A DNA stretch of 64,000 bases from Ephemerocybe angulata (taxonomy: Eukaryota > Basidiomycota > Agaricomycetes > Agaricales > Psathyrellaceae). The position numbers were made by a program, and so were the translations under genes. Shown piece by piece: positions 35,783 to 46,240 of the stretch; position 1 is the first letter of the stretch, and each line of letters starts with the position of its first letter. The notes beneath the pieces were generated by a model. It was not told the DNA's origin. It saw nothing but the letters and a program-made list of their open reading frames with translations, and did not search any database. Where the stretch lies: assembly GCA_013368325.1 (NCBI GenBank), contig JAACJK010000229.1, forward strand, positions 124,001 through 188,000, given 5' to 3'.

Positions 35783-36055
35783 GTTCGAGAGACATGCACT
35801 GCCTCACGCCAGTTAGGTAGATCTCCAGAATGGGCATGTGAAGTAGATCGAGAAGAGCTAAGCCAAATTGTAAGTTGTGCGGCGCCCCTATTAGCAGCCG
35901 GAAGTCCCCGGGGCACATCAGCAATTGCCGCCGTCCACCCATACGGCAGTCCATTCCCACGGGTCCAGAATTCCGGAAGAGCCCGTGACCGCGACTTTTC
36001 GTCTTGCTCGTCACCGTCACCGTCCCCGCCGCCGTCGCCCACCACCACCACCACC

Positions 36056-36741
36056 ATGAGCAGCATTGTGTCCTTCCTCTCGTCCTTTGTGTCGACCGTG
36101 CACAACGACGCTGCTGAGGAGAAGCCTGAGGAGCAGAAGGAGGAGCAGAAGGAGGAGCCCGAGCAGAAGGAGGAAGAGGAAGAGGAGGAGCCTGAGGATG
36201 TACGTTGGGGGTTTTCGGTTTCTTTTATTACTACGTTTCTGGGAGGTTTGAGTGGGTTTGGAGTATGGAAGGGGTGTTGTGCTTTCTTGTTCTCCGAACA
36301 TCCCAGTTGTGCTGGCGTGAAGCAACTTGTGCTGAACTGACGAACGGACGAATGTAGGTCCACCCCGCCATCCGTGAATCCTGCAAGACGACGCGCTGCG
36401 CCAAGCTCGCTGAGCACTTTGAGCACTGCCAGGAGAAGGTCCAAAGCGGAAAAGGATTCCCGCACGAGGACTGTGTTGAGGAGCTGTATGTCGCCATCTT
36501 TTCTTCTCTTCCTACCTGATACTGACCTTAACCTCTCTAGCTGTAAGTTATGCAGTGCGATACTGTGTATGTCTATGGACCCAGGCTAACCGCGACACCC
36601 TCTACTTGTGAATTGAAACGACAGTCCAGTGCGTATTAGGCTGCTCTATTTGACGTAGACGCGTTCTGACATTCTATATCCAGCATGATGCACTGTATCG
36701 ACGACTGCGCCGCACCAACCCTCTTCGAAAAGCTCGTCTAA
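36056..36741 (+). CDS. QCR6: Cytochrome bc1 complex hinge subunit (subunit 6)
   Basis: The hinge protein of mitochondrial complex III, which supports cytochrome c binding to cytochrome c1. Model: exons 36056-36199, 36358-36485, 36541-36542, 36625-36628 and 36684-36741; 111 aa. The N-terminal region is extremely acidic (Glu/Lys-rich, including a run of seven Glu), as expected. The C-terminal part carries the family's conserved cysteines: RESCKTTRCAKLAEHFEHCQ, HEDCVEEL and HCIDDCAAPTLFEKLV. Getting from DCVEEL to MMHCIDDC requires two tiny exons, CT (2 nt) and TCCA (4 nt). Each is flanked by GT/AG signals, and together they restore the expected EELFHMMHC. The ATG is chosen as the first in frame after CACCACCACC. 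Identity is certain; the microexons are inferred. Confidence 0.88.
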
Positions 36742-38280
36742 CCGTTCTCGGCACATTTGGGCCCACCCCTACACGTCGAGGTGCGTACCCTTCCCACCCA
36801 CCCTGCCTTCCCCACGTCGGGATACAAGCTCACTTCCCTCCTCCCTCTCCTCCTTCTACTCCGTGAACAGCTCGAGATACCAATGGCGCCCCTTCCATGG
36901 GAAGAACAGACTACATGGATATAGATAGACAGAGCGGACGTCCCCCGGAGGACCGAGTCTTACAATGCACCTTTTTTTCTGCGTTAACTCTCCGACAGGT
37001 ATGCATGCTCTTCCGACTGACTTCGCAGGTGAGTCCGTCCACCATTTCCCATATACTCTTTGGAGTGGGGTACCGCACCCACCCCCCAAGGAGAGTGATG
37101 GGAGATATCCACGCGGGCGGGGCGTCCTCCTATCTGGGTGGACCTCGTGGACATTCACTACCGGCGTTCGCTAGCGGGTCCAACATACGCTTGGCTCTTC
37201 ATCCGCCGGAGCGTTTATCCTGGGCCAAAAACGCTCTCATCGGCCGTGCGTCGATCCTGAGCCTACCTAAAATATCCATCCATCCTAGTTGCCTTGCAAT
37301 GCCCAAACTGCGGGTTCGCGCAGCGCGTTGACTTGGGGGTGTGCACACCGCCGGGGGTGGTTTGGATTCACCGCAGTCAGTAAGTAATTATGGGATTTGC
37401 TGGCTGTCTGCCCCGACTGAGGTTCGGTCACTTGCTGCTGGACGTTCCTTTCAGGGTCGGCTTCATTCGACACCTGCAGTCTGGTGCCGCTGCGATGGTG
37501 CACTGGGACGGGCGCTTAAGTTTGTTCTCACCGTTATTGGATGTGCTAAACGGAGAGTCTTCTTGGCTGGGTATGGACGGCTGAGTTCACGTTTTGTATT
37601 CTGGTGGGGATTTGAATCTGCCATGGCGTGAGATGCGCCACCTGGTATCTACATGTATGTAGGAAAGAGATTGGTGCTAACGGGGCAGTCGGCTCGGTAA
37701 CTGATAGGGCATAGGTTCAGGTCGTACTCGGAGCTGGATGGACTCGGAGTGCACGAGACTCTCCCATTACTCGTCGAGAGGATGCGGAGCCTGCGCGACC
37801 GATCTACTTACCTCCCGACTGCCTGCGCTATAGGGGATGTGGCCCATGTTGGGTGTGCAGTCGACTGGTCGACCCCGGGCGTATCGCCGATTCAGACTGG
37901 CTATTCTGCGCCTTTAAGTTTGAGGACGATTTTCACTCAATACGGCCTACACCACCTGGACGAGTCGGACGGACACCTTTGAACGACGACTCTCATTTTG
38001 TTTTCACTGTTGTTTCATTTCGCTGACGCTGACCGTTGACGCTACTCAAGTGTACACGAACCACGTCTTCCATATCCGAAGAATCGCTTCTACTCGACTG
38101 CTTCACGATGTTATTGTCGATCTAGACGAACGGGACGACCCTGTCACTACCGCCGTGAAAATTCTGATTGAACACCACACCTTGTGTTGCCGCTAGCGCG
38201 CTTCAAGACGGCGGTCCTCCTGGCTTCTGAATCCAGCATCGGAAGCCCTGTGATACCTTTGTGATGATTCCGCAGCGGAA
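36742..38280. other. Gene-poor interval, no gene confirmed
   Basis: 3' flank of QCR6 followed by sequence with several unsupported short frames on both strands. No domain, splice-consistent chain or repeat was recognised. Confidence 0.35.
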
Positions 38281-38740
38281 GCTTCACCCTCATTATCCAT
38301 TATTCCATTATCTTCGCCAAACAATGCTTTGAAGTTCTTGAGCCGATTTTGAGAGGGGGAAGGAGAGGAGTGGTACGCACGATGGCGGCAGACCTTGGAC
38401 GAGAAAACAAATTGTGGCGTGTTGTCTGAGTTGTATAAGCCGCCTGGCAAAGTTGAGTCTGATGACGTCCCCAAGAAAGCAGGTGCAAAAGGATATAATA
38501 ACATTAAGTCTCTCTCGGTAGAAGGTAATGTACGATACAGAAGGACATAATTGAGGTAGAGAAATATAAGATCGAGATGCTAGAGGGTAGTCGGAACATG
38601 AACAGAGAGTCTGATTAATACACAGGGAAATAAGAACAGTGATCCTCGAAGGGTGGTCTGAATGCTGCATGGTACTGCACTTTCGAACATTCAGCTTACC
38701 GACGAGAAATCCACTTAGAGCTCGCTACAGAGATGCGCGC
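38281..38740 (-). repeat. Partial 3' module of the small-protein locus (copy E)
   Basis: On the minus strand: a GAGCTC...GTAAGTGG-like start, CGAAAGTGCAG, CTTCGAGGATCACTG, CCTGTGTATTA, CTCAATTATGTCCTTC and CTACCGAGAGAGACTTAATG followed by TATATCC. No coding remnant of the small protein is left. Confidence 0.5.
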
Positions 38741-39641
38741 GACACACAGGTATAGACTGACAATGGACATTGAGGAGATAATTCCCGAAACTTGAATAAG
38801 CGTATAGCACATGTACCAGCGCCAACCGATGACACAGAAAGGCGGTTTAGGTATCGGCGGGCCTTTTGGGTGTGGACAGTCTCCTTTACATCCGTTATGT
38901 GAGTGGGGGCATGACTATGGTCAAGTGTGGATATGTAGGACTCGGAGGATGATGACCTTGAATGATGGGTTAGTCGTCAGTGGGGCGGCGGCATCCTGTT
39001 GCGGGCCTTAGGAGTGTACCGTTTAAAATGCCCTCATTACCTGTATATCTTAAAAGACGCTGCTATCGACTTGGGAGGAAGGTGGGGGGTAACACGCACG
39101 ACGCAGTCCTAACACGATAACGCCCATTGTGGCGCGGGATTAAAGTGGCGTATCAATCACGCAAGCCAGGCAATTCCTCACGCGGGCCAACTGATATTTG
39201 GGAGTAGGGAAAAAGAGATAGGATAACTATTGAAGACTCGGTCGAGGGTAAGATACGATGCAGGAAATAGGATTGAAATAGAAAGGGAATATGAAAGTGA
39301 ATTAGGAACGGGGCTCGCTTGGCGTTATCCACCTCGGCGGAAGGTAAGGTAAAAAAGTGCACAAGAGAAAATGGAATGCAATGAACAAGTAATAGTAAAA
39401 AGTGGGATAAGAACACATATCCCTCCATGGGCGGTAGTAGCCTCAAGGTAGACCGAAAGCTGCATGGGCACTGCACATTCGAAGAGAGTCAGCTCAAGAA
39501 TCATCTGAGAGAGGGACTCCGCTTACAGCTCGCTCCCATAAACCTTGGCGCTCTCGATAACTCATCGAGAGAGGATGACTTCGTCTGCCAATCCGAAGTA
39601 AGTTCACAATGCTATAGCCCGTCAAATTGTACAACGTACCA

Positions 39642-39866
39642 TCAGTTCTCGTCAGGGATGAAGACCCATTCCTCGACGCCGAGGTACTCATGACAGGGGT
39701 CCATGGTCCATGAGTCCCAAGCCTGCGCAGCGACAACAGTCGCAGAAGTGGAGGTAGCGCTGCCAGCGTTGTCGGGGATGGCGACCCAATCCTCGACCCC
39801 AAGAAACTCGTGGTTGGCCGGTCCTGGCGTGCCAGTGACGGTAGCAGATGTAACAGGCACTGACAT
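39642..39866 (-). CDS. Small protein with two HE(F/Y)LGVE motifs, copy C
   Basis: 74 aa, the shorter of the two intact copies. It keeps GPANHEFLGVEDWVAIPDN and DPCHEYLGVEEWVFIPDE with a shortened linker. Compared with copy B it lacks 2, 5 and 7 codons at three places, always in frame, and it shares the promoter (TATA box at 39934-39947) and the intron-like segment after the stop (39637 downward). Function unknown. It may act inside the cell, as no secretion signal is present. Confidence 0.7.
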   Translation of the reverse strand: MSVPVTSATVTGTPGPANHEFLGVEDWVAIPDNAGSATSTSATVVAAQAWDSWTMDPCHEYLGVEEWVFIPDEN

Positions 39867-40068
39867 GATTAGGCAACGGCGACGAGGGTGGAGTCGGAAG
39901 GGGGGAAAGAAATGGGCATTGTCTCCCCTGTGCCCCCTTATATAGCCTCAGGACAATGCACAAAGGATATCTTCGATCGTCCAAACCGGGGTTCTTGAGA
40001 TCAAAGCCCATTACAGAACCAGATCGGGTTCCCGCATCGCCGCATCAACGACGCAGCGAGCGCGACGG

Positions 40069-41443
40069 AAATAGGCGCCGAGAACCCTCGACCCGGTTCG
40101 AGGGTGGTTCAACCACCAAATCCATTGTCCTCTGTGCCCCATGAACCTTTTGATAATCACAATGCTTAGCGCGTGAAAAATTTCGATTGTAGAGCGACTA
40201 GAATCGGGGTCCCGAGTCAAGATTAAATCGCACCGCACCCCGATTTTCGAGAGACGCGTTGAAGCGAGCCACTGCCTGTCACAGCCTGTCACACGCCCGC
40301 CCGGCGTGGGCACCTGTCAGTGGTGGAGCATCAGTCCTCCGTGGAACCTTCCGCTGCGGGCCCAAGGAGAAGTATTCGTTGCAGTATCAGGGTGCCCGAC
40401 CTGTGTAGGACTATTCATGAAGTCAACCAGAAGTGCAGCGAAACTAATATTATTAGAGTGAAGTAGAATCGTCTACTTCAATCTAAATCGCGGTCTAGGG
40501 GAAGCACGCCGTAGCACGAACCAAATCGCGCCAGGCCAGTCTGAATCAAACCAAAGCAACTGGGAAGCGCGGGGGCTCCCCGAATGACCGCCTGCGATTT
40601 TCATGTCCAGACAAACGGATCAAGTTTATACATCCCCTGAGATGCCCGACGAGTCGAACGCGTCCCGTTTTGGCAGGCCAGCCGAACGCGCCTCGTTGCG
40701 GGCTTGGTCCTTTGGAACACCACTTAGTAACGGCAACAGCGCAGCCCACTCCACCGTGAATGTGACCATCGGACTCGGTAACTCCTTCTCTCTATAGCAG
40801 CTGGTGTTCCAGAATATATCTCTACATCTGTTATGACTCGTTATTAGCAACCTTTGTCCTGTCGCTTCTTGGAATTCTAAGAAGGGGGCCCGGAGGCCAG
40901 GGCACCGTCCGCAGCTAACGGTGCTAACCGACGCCATCATCGTCCCGCCCTATCGTCGGAGTCGCGATCGGAATCGCCCTGCGCTATTCACAGAAGGCCT
41001 ACGAGGCCGGGCCTGCTGGAGCCCGCTACGCCATACCTTCCCGAAGTCCCGCCGACTCGAACCGCAAGAAACAAGATCCCATGTTGGTGGTCTTCTCGCA
41101 CTTCTTCAACAGGTTGGGCGCCTTGGCCTCCCGATCATTCTTGGGCGCTCGGCAACATGGCTCGTAATTATTTGATGCTCCGACATGGATAAAGGACCTG
41201 GCAAGCCGGGCGCTGAGCGTGCGCCAGGTCGCGGAAGCTTTTAATTTCGCGAGTCCAGTTCAAACTCCGAGTCGGCGGGTGGTTCGCCTGACTCTTGCCT
41301 CGTAACCCCGGTTCTACTGGGCCTACAATCGAAATTCTATGCATAAAGGTCGTGTAGTATGATAAGATCTGTGCTCTTATCGAAAAGTGGGTCTGACCTG
41401 AGAACCACCCTTGAACCAAGTCAGGGGTTCTCGGCGCCTATTT
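40069..41443. mobile_element. 1.38-kb non-autonomous TIR element, copy C
   Basis: Inverted relative to copy B. The TIRs are better kept here: AAATAGGCGCCGAGAACCC at both ends, then TGAC..GGTTC.AGGGTGGTTC over about 42 bp. No transposase frame. The flank at 41444-41501 contains a palindromic GGTTCGAACCC. Confidence 0.7.
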
Positions 41444-41501
41444 AGTCGCTGGTTGCCGGGTCGGAACCAAGCGGCGGGGTTCGAACCCGAGCCGGCTTGC
41501 A

Positions 41502-42134
41502 TCTCCATAATCTCCTCTTTCCATCTACGCTGCTCACCACTGCGATCGATCCACTTCTGAACGGTCCCTGGCTTCAAGGTGCCAAAAAGCTTCTGGCCAC
41601 CAAGCCCAAGCGTTAACAGCCTCACGGTCTCGACGGCAGAGAAATGTGCTCGACGTGCCGCGGCGTCAATTGCTGGCCAGTACTTGGGGTCGCACCAATT
41701 GCGACGCGGGGCACGGCACCGTGGCTTTCCTTTGTTACGTCCACGCTGTATCGTGGCAATGGCTTTATTGAGGGCGCTAAAGTTCTTGACGCGCATGGTC
41801 GCAGCCTGTCTAAATTGGACGGTGGCAGGCTAGAGAAGTTCTCATCAATGCCGTTGTTAGTACATGTGGCTCTTCGATGGCCTACCTTGGTCAGCTTTCC
41901 ATCCGCATTACGGAGGCCAGCTTCCATCTCTATCTCATAAATGCGCTTGCGGTGCTTCTTCTGTCGGTTCTTTGCGTTCTCGCGCTTCCTTTCGAGAGCG
42001 CTCTCTTGCTGAGCGACATTGCGGGCCTTCTCGAGGGCGGTACGCTGCTTGATGCTTTGAAAAGCTTGACTTCGTTGCTCTTCATACTCCTCCTGCGGCA
42101 CTTTGGAGAAATATGATGTTATCTTCGGAGGCAT
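41502..42134 (-). pseudogene. Truncated transposon-encoded protein (N-terminal part)
   Basis: Exons 42134-41886 and 41829 to about 41502 (intron 56 bp, GTAGGC...CTCTAG, in frame). The protein begins MPPKITSYFSKVPQEEYEEQ, continues with a Lys/Arg-rich helix, then a NWCDPKYWPAIDAAARR segment and TLKPGTVQKWIDRSG, a pattern I associate with DDE-transposon genes of agaricomycetes. The frame breaks where the inverted duplication begins near 41501, so the catalytic half is missing. Upstream, 42230-42325 holds repeated (C/G)(A/T)TATAAC words, such as GTATAACAATCGGGG and GTATAACTATTTGGGG in reverse, likely subterminal repeats of this element. Confidence 0.55.
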
Positions 42135-42702
42135 CTCAGAATACAGGCAGGTCGGGGTATACAGAACTTGAGAGAAACTGAGAATACAGAGCTCTACGTG
42201 GCTCGCCTGGCGGAACTACGACGATGTTTGCCGACGCCTACCCCAAATAGTTATACCCCCGCGGCTGTCACACCCAATCCTGACCAAATTGTTATGCCAG
42301 ACCCCGATTGTTATACTTAATTGAGGTCTCCGAGAAACGAGATCACCGGGCGTCATGGCCAGATTGCGCAGTAAGTACCGCTGCGATACATCAGAACACT
42401 AAGGCATTTGACAAAGCAACTCGGAGCAAAGTTCGGGTTTCATGGTTCAAGGACGGGTATTCAGGTATTCAATACCATGAATCCCGTGAGTAACGCAAGC
42501 CGCGTTCTTGAAGAGCCGGGGAACTCATATCATTCAACTCACGAGTCTGGCCTCACATAAGCTCGACGGATCGTGGCCCTACTCGGCAGATCGGATATGT
42601 ACGGGTATGAAGGCTCTTCCGGCCTATGTAGATTGCTGAGAATGTGCATGTACGTAAATGTTCGGTTAGATGGGCTGATCCGGAAAAATCTGTCTTTGGT
42701 CG

Positions 42703-42742
42703 CATATATATAAGGCATGGGGCCAGTGCCAGCAAGTGGTAG
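42703..42742 (+). promoter_or_regulatory. Core promoter block shared by the secreted-finger family
   Basis: CATATATATAAGGCATGGGG followed by CCAGTGCCAGCAAGTGG. Copies 2 and 3 have the same block at 48107-48139 and 49386-49418 (TTATAAGACACGGGGCCAGG in copy 3). It sits 60-100 bp before the coding start. Confidence 0.55.
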
Positions 42743-42799
42743 ACATAGACCATATCCATTCCCTCCCCCATTTCCCCAACGCCCAGTCCAGACCCCATT

Positions 42800-43232
42800 A
42801 TGCGCCTCTCGTTGATTGCCCTCATACCCCTTACTGCTTTCTGTTCCGCGGTACACGCTCATACCCACGAAGCGAGAGAACACATCGACGAACTCGCAAC
42901 GAGGGCTTTCAAAAACTCTCTAATCACAACACGACAAGACCTGGCCGACCTCTCAACCAGGGACCTCCTAAACGAACTTGAAGACCGCCTTCAGCGCAGG
43001 AAGAATCGCTGGGTCTGTGTGATTTGCGGGAACCCTTATTTCACCCTACAATCAGTACGTTTGTCGCCGAGGAGTGCATCGCCTTATGATTGACTCAATT
43101 TTGTAGGCGGAAGCCCACGTCAAAACGAGTCCAACACATAAGAAGGGGAAATGGACTCTCAATGGAAACCACTGGAACCCCCCTTGGCCCCCGTACGACC
43201 CTACTAAAGACAAGGGGGAATTTTGGACCTGA
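42800..43232 (+). CDS. Secreted precursor with dibasic site and C2H2-like finger, copy 1
   Basis: Exons 42800-43054 and 43107-43232; 126 aa. Residues 1-20 are a signal peptide (MRLSLIALIPLTAFCSAVHA). The conserved pro-region follows (EAREHIDELATRAF, then DLADLSTRDLLNELEDRLQ) and ends in Arg-Arg, a Kex2-type site. The remaining part holds C-x2-C-x12-H-x6-H (CVICGNPY...AEAHVKTSPTH), close to a C2H2 zinc finger, then a Trp/Pro-rich tail. The intron (GTACGT...TTGTAG, 52 bp) lies nine residues after the second Cys, the same place as in the 46.7-kb paralogue. Secretion and cleavage are predictions. A small extracellular or vacuolar zinc-binding peptide is the simplest reading. Confidence 0.75.
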
Positions 43233-43311
43233 GGTCGAAAATCTCGAGATTGGCGCCCTAGCTACTACCTACCTGCGGGAATATATGTCTATATATGGTA
43301 ATATTATGTCA

Positions 43312-43880
43312 TCATCGCCGCGACCGTTTCGAGCCCCTGCATGAACTACACTTCCAAGTCTTATCCTGAGGCGCATAGTCTGTGCAGCGCTTATGGTACT
43401 ATTAAGCCAGTAAGTGAAACGAAATATATGCCCATAGGATGTTAAATAACTCACCCATTCCGTCTCGCACCCCTTTCCTCTACATCTCACCGTGTCTGCG
43501 CTGTTGGGTATGGCAATAATGCCACAGTCGCACAAACAAGAATTTACGAGTGCAGCCACGGTGCGTTTCTTTATCCGACGCCCTCTCCCTGTCTCTTCTT
43601 CAGTTGCAGGTGCCCCGCCCGAAACAACCGCCAAATCCGCCTGTGCTTCAACCGCTTTGGCGCTTGTGCTGACGCCGTGGGACATGCTTGGGTCATCGCC
43701 GTTGCCATCGCCGAGCAACCCGCTGTTCTCCTCAGCTCCTTCTTGATAACGACGGCCATCCCCCGCACCCTGGCCACCACTGGGATCGTCACCATCGCCA
43801 AGCACGTTCTCGTCAGCCCCTTCCTGACAACTATCCTCGCCCTCTTCGATCTCGCCTCTTCCCTCGGGTTCTGTCGCCGC
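43312..43880 (-). CDS. Cys-rich zinc-binding (PHD-like) C-terminus, partial model
   Basis: The last two exons are clear: about 43880-43455 and 43398-43312 (intron 56 bp, GTGAG...TTAATAG). The protein has an acidic, Gly/Asp/Glu-rich stretch with a repeated L(G)DG..DDPS unit, a short basic RGRRIKKR, then CLCDCG...VRCRGKGCETEW, joined to YHKRC...WKCSSCRG. The Cys/His spacing looks like a PHD/RING-type finger and resembles the C-termini of transposon-associated agaricomycete proteins. The upstream part is not resolved. The plus strand at 44.1-44.66 kb has competing frames. A host gene is not excluded. Confidence 0.45.
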
Positions 43881-44099
43881 ACGACGACGCCCCGCTACCG
43901 ACTACGACACGCCGCGTCTCGACTCGCTCTGGCGCCAAGCGCACACCCTCACTCAATGCACTCCCGTTCACTACTGACATAGCACACACTCTAGTCTACT
44001 CGGGTCTAATCCAATCCAGCCCAAAGCATAACCGCAAGCCGCACCTCTCGCGCTACCCGCCGCCGTGCACACTGTCCCCTGAAGTCGATACTTGAGGTC

Positions 44100-44660
44100 G
44101 TACGCATGGACACGCTGCAATGCCGCACTCACAGACGCTTCGCTCGACGTTCTGGGCACTCTTGTCTCCATGTGCGATGTCCTCTGGCTTCCTATGGCTC
44201 TGCGCATGCCGTCAGTGCAGAACGACGATCACATGCGACGCACGACGTACCTGGCTATCGAAACCCCAACCCTGCCATCTCGTGGCCGCACTCCAACGAC
44301 GACGGCTACATCCGCGACAGGCTGCGCAAGCCTTCGTTCTTGTCAGACCACGACGACAGAGACAACGCGAGCTACTCACCGAGCATCACAACAGCTATGA
44401 CCAGTTGGCGCGGCACAACAAGCTCTTATCCACCGAATTTCCGACCTGTATGGATGGAGGCGTGAGTGCACGACGTAGGCAGGGCCTGGCGTCGATGATG
44501 TGGCCAGCACTGGGGATGCAAGTCAGTCGTCGTCTACAGCGAGAATCGACCTTGACTCACGACCTTGTGCCGCACTCTCCCCACCATCGGCATCGTCGCT
44601 CCACGACCAGCAGCACTCCCGACGAGCTCAACCCTGGCCCAACTCGTCTGTGAACATTGG
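44100..44660 (+). pseudogene. Degenerate coding-like sequence, unassigned
   Basis: Two overlapping plus-strand frames each read protein-like in turn (ISWPHSNDDGYIRDRLRKPS, then ELLTEHHNSYDQLARHNKLL), switching frame near 44360-44380. This suggests an old coding region broken by an indel. No homologue recognised. Confidence 0.3.
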
Positions 44661-45146
44661 AGACATGTCAGTGAACGGTATGGTAATCGGGAAAGATCAA
44701 TCACTGACCCAGACACCGAGTTGGTCGTTGAAATGTAAGCCGTCGGATGTTGCGCGTCATGGTGGTGTCCGTCCTTCGCTGCTACTGAGAAAGGTCAGTG
44801 GATTCTTCTACGATGAAATAAGTACCACTCACGAACTATAGAACCCCTGGCCACCATCGTTGCTGTTTTCCACGACCCGCAGAGTTCCCGAGCATGAAGT
44901 CCGCCGTGTAGCACGACGAACTCGACTGTTTCCAACGTCGGTCAGCCTGGGTAGACGTGAGTACACGAGCAAGAAAATACCAGCATTGACCAGCGCGTCG
45001 CCGAGAATGACCAAGTCGGAGGTTCAAGCATGATGTGGTGAGCTGAAAGGTGTGAGCCAGCGTTCGGAAAGTGGGAAACATGGTGCTCACCGTGCAAGAC
45101 GACGAGTTCCCCAGAGGCGCGGTGACGGGACAGTTCTGCAGACACA

Positions 45147-45660
45147 AAAGGTCAGTAAAAGGGTTATAGCAAAGTTATAAAACTCACAGACTTCGACATG
45201 CTCGAGCTCGTCGCCTGCAATGACGAGCACAACTCTAGCGAAGCTTGTCAGAACAATACCCCAGCGTGAAAAATGGACTCGAGCTCACCGTGACTCCTCG
45301 ACATGAATGACGACGAAGGAGGGTAGAACAGGGGAGGAACAGAAAAGATGAGAAGGGAAGGTTGTGGTTGGGTGTCGACGAATCGATTCTACAGAAAAAC
45401 CAAGGTCAGTAGAAGGCTTGTAGCGAAGTAAGAAAAAGCTCACTGACGTCGAGGTCCTCGCGCTCGCTGTCCACGGCGACGAGCACGACTCTAGCAACGC
45501 TCGTCAGAATAACATCCCAGCGCGTACAAATGAAGTCGAGCTCACCGTGAGCACCCGTCTTGCTCGACATGGGCGACGGCGGCGGAGGATAGAAAAAGGG
45601 AGGAAGAAGGTTGTGGTTGGGTGGCAAGAAGGGAGCGTGCGATTCTAAACGAAAAGAAGG
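45147..45660. repeat. Two imperfect tandem units of about 255 bp
   Basis: Unit 1 (about 45147-45400) and unit 2 (about 45400-45660) share AAAGGTCAGTA, GACGAGCACRACTCTAGCRA, the GTCAGAAYAAYACCCCAGCG word, CGAGCTCACCGTGA and GAAGGTTGTGGTTGGGTG in the same order. On the minus strand each unit looks like an ATG exon (MSSKTGAH or MSRSH), a GTGAGC...GCTAG intron and a VVLV-rich exon. This may be a duplicated gene start. Weaker echoes lie at 44910 and 45090. Confidence 0.5.
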
Positions 45661-45689
45661 CGGGAAGTGACATGTATCACTGGGCCCAC

Positions 45690-46240
45690 CAGCTATGAGT
45701 ACCTCAGTGGCGGCTACGATCTGGATATCTATACCTTGTTCTGCCTTTTGGATTGGCAGACCAAGTCATACTCTCTCGAAAAGTCTTGAGAAGCTGAATC
45801 CTGATAACGGCGTTCTGGTCAGAGGTGAACCTTGAGCTGACTCTTCGAATGTGCAGTGTCCGGGCTGTTTTATTAGTCGAGCTCGGGGCAAATACCACCC
45901 CTGGATAGACTGCCCTTTTTATTCTTGCATTATTGTCGATGAATTTGTTGTGATCTCGCGCATTTTATAGTACCTTTAAATTCTATACCTTCTACCTTCC
46001 CAGGCGGCTCCCGCCAAGGGAGCCCCGCCCATGTTTCACTTTCTTTTCTCTTTGGACTTGCTATCTCAATTTCGCTCTTCAACTCCATCGTATCGTACTC
46101 TCCACCAAGCGTTTAATCCTATCATCTTTTGACCTACTTTTCCTTATCGGTTGGCCCGAGAGAAGAATCGCCTAGGTTGCGTGATTCCGAGGCCCATTTA
46201 ATCCCGCGCCACAATGGGTCTATGGTTTGTCGTGTTAGGG
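45690..46240 (+). repeat. 3' module of the small-protein locus (copy F)
   Basis: GCTATGAGTACCTC resembles the final HEYL region of copy B, followed by GATTGGCAGAC, TGACTCTTCGAATGTGCAG, AGGCGGCTCCCGCCAAGG and ACCAAGCGTTTAATCCTATCAT, then the tail words TTTAATCCCGCGCCACAATGGG. The coding part is essentially lost. Confidence 0.5.

Larger units (their letters stand above)
38800..41501 (-). repeat. Right arm of the inverted duplication
   Basis: Minus-strand order from 41501 down: GCAAGCCGGCTCGGGTTCG boundary word, TIR element (41443-40069), small-protein gene copy C, 3' module (39600-39150) and tail (39150-38800). It mirrors the plus-strand arm at 29.8-34.9 kb. The boundary word also opens the left arm at about 29795. 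The tail lacks the hairpin, serving as an unfilled site at about 39018. Confidence 0.6.

Noticed and set aside
37340..37990. Plus-strand genes downstream of QCR6
   Set aside because: Open frames are short, in competing phases, with no domain or splice support.
31430..39866. Idea that the HE(F/Y)LGVE proteins are mating pheromone precursors or RiPP cores
   Set aside because: No C-terminal CaaX motif, no leader like the known mushroom cyclic-peptide precursors, no dibasic sites between the repeats and no modifying enzyme gene nearby.
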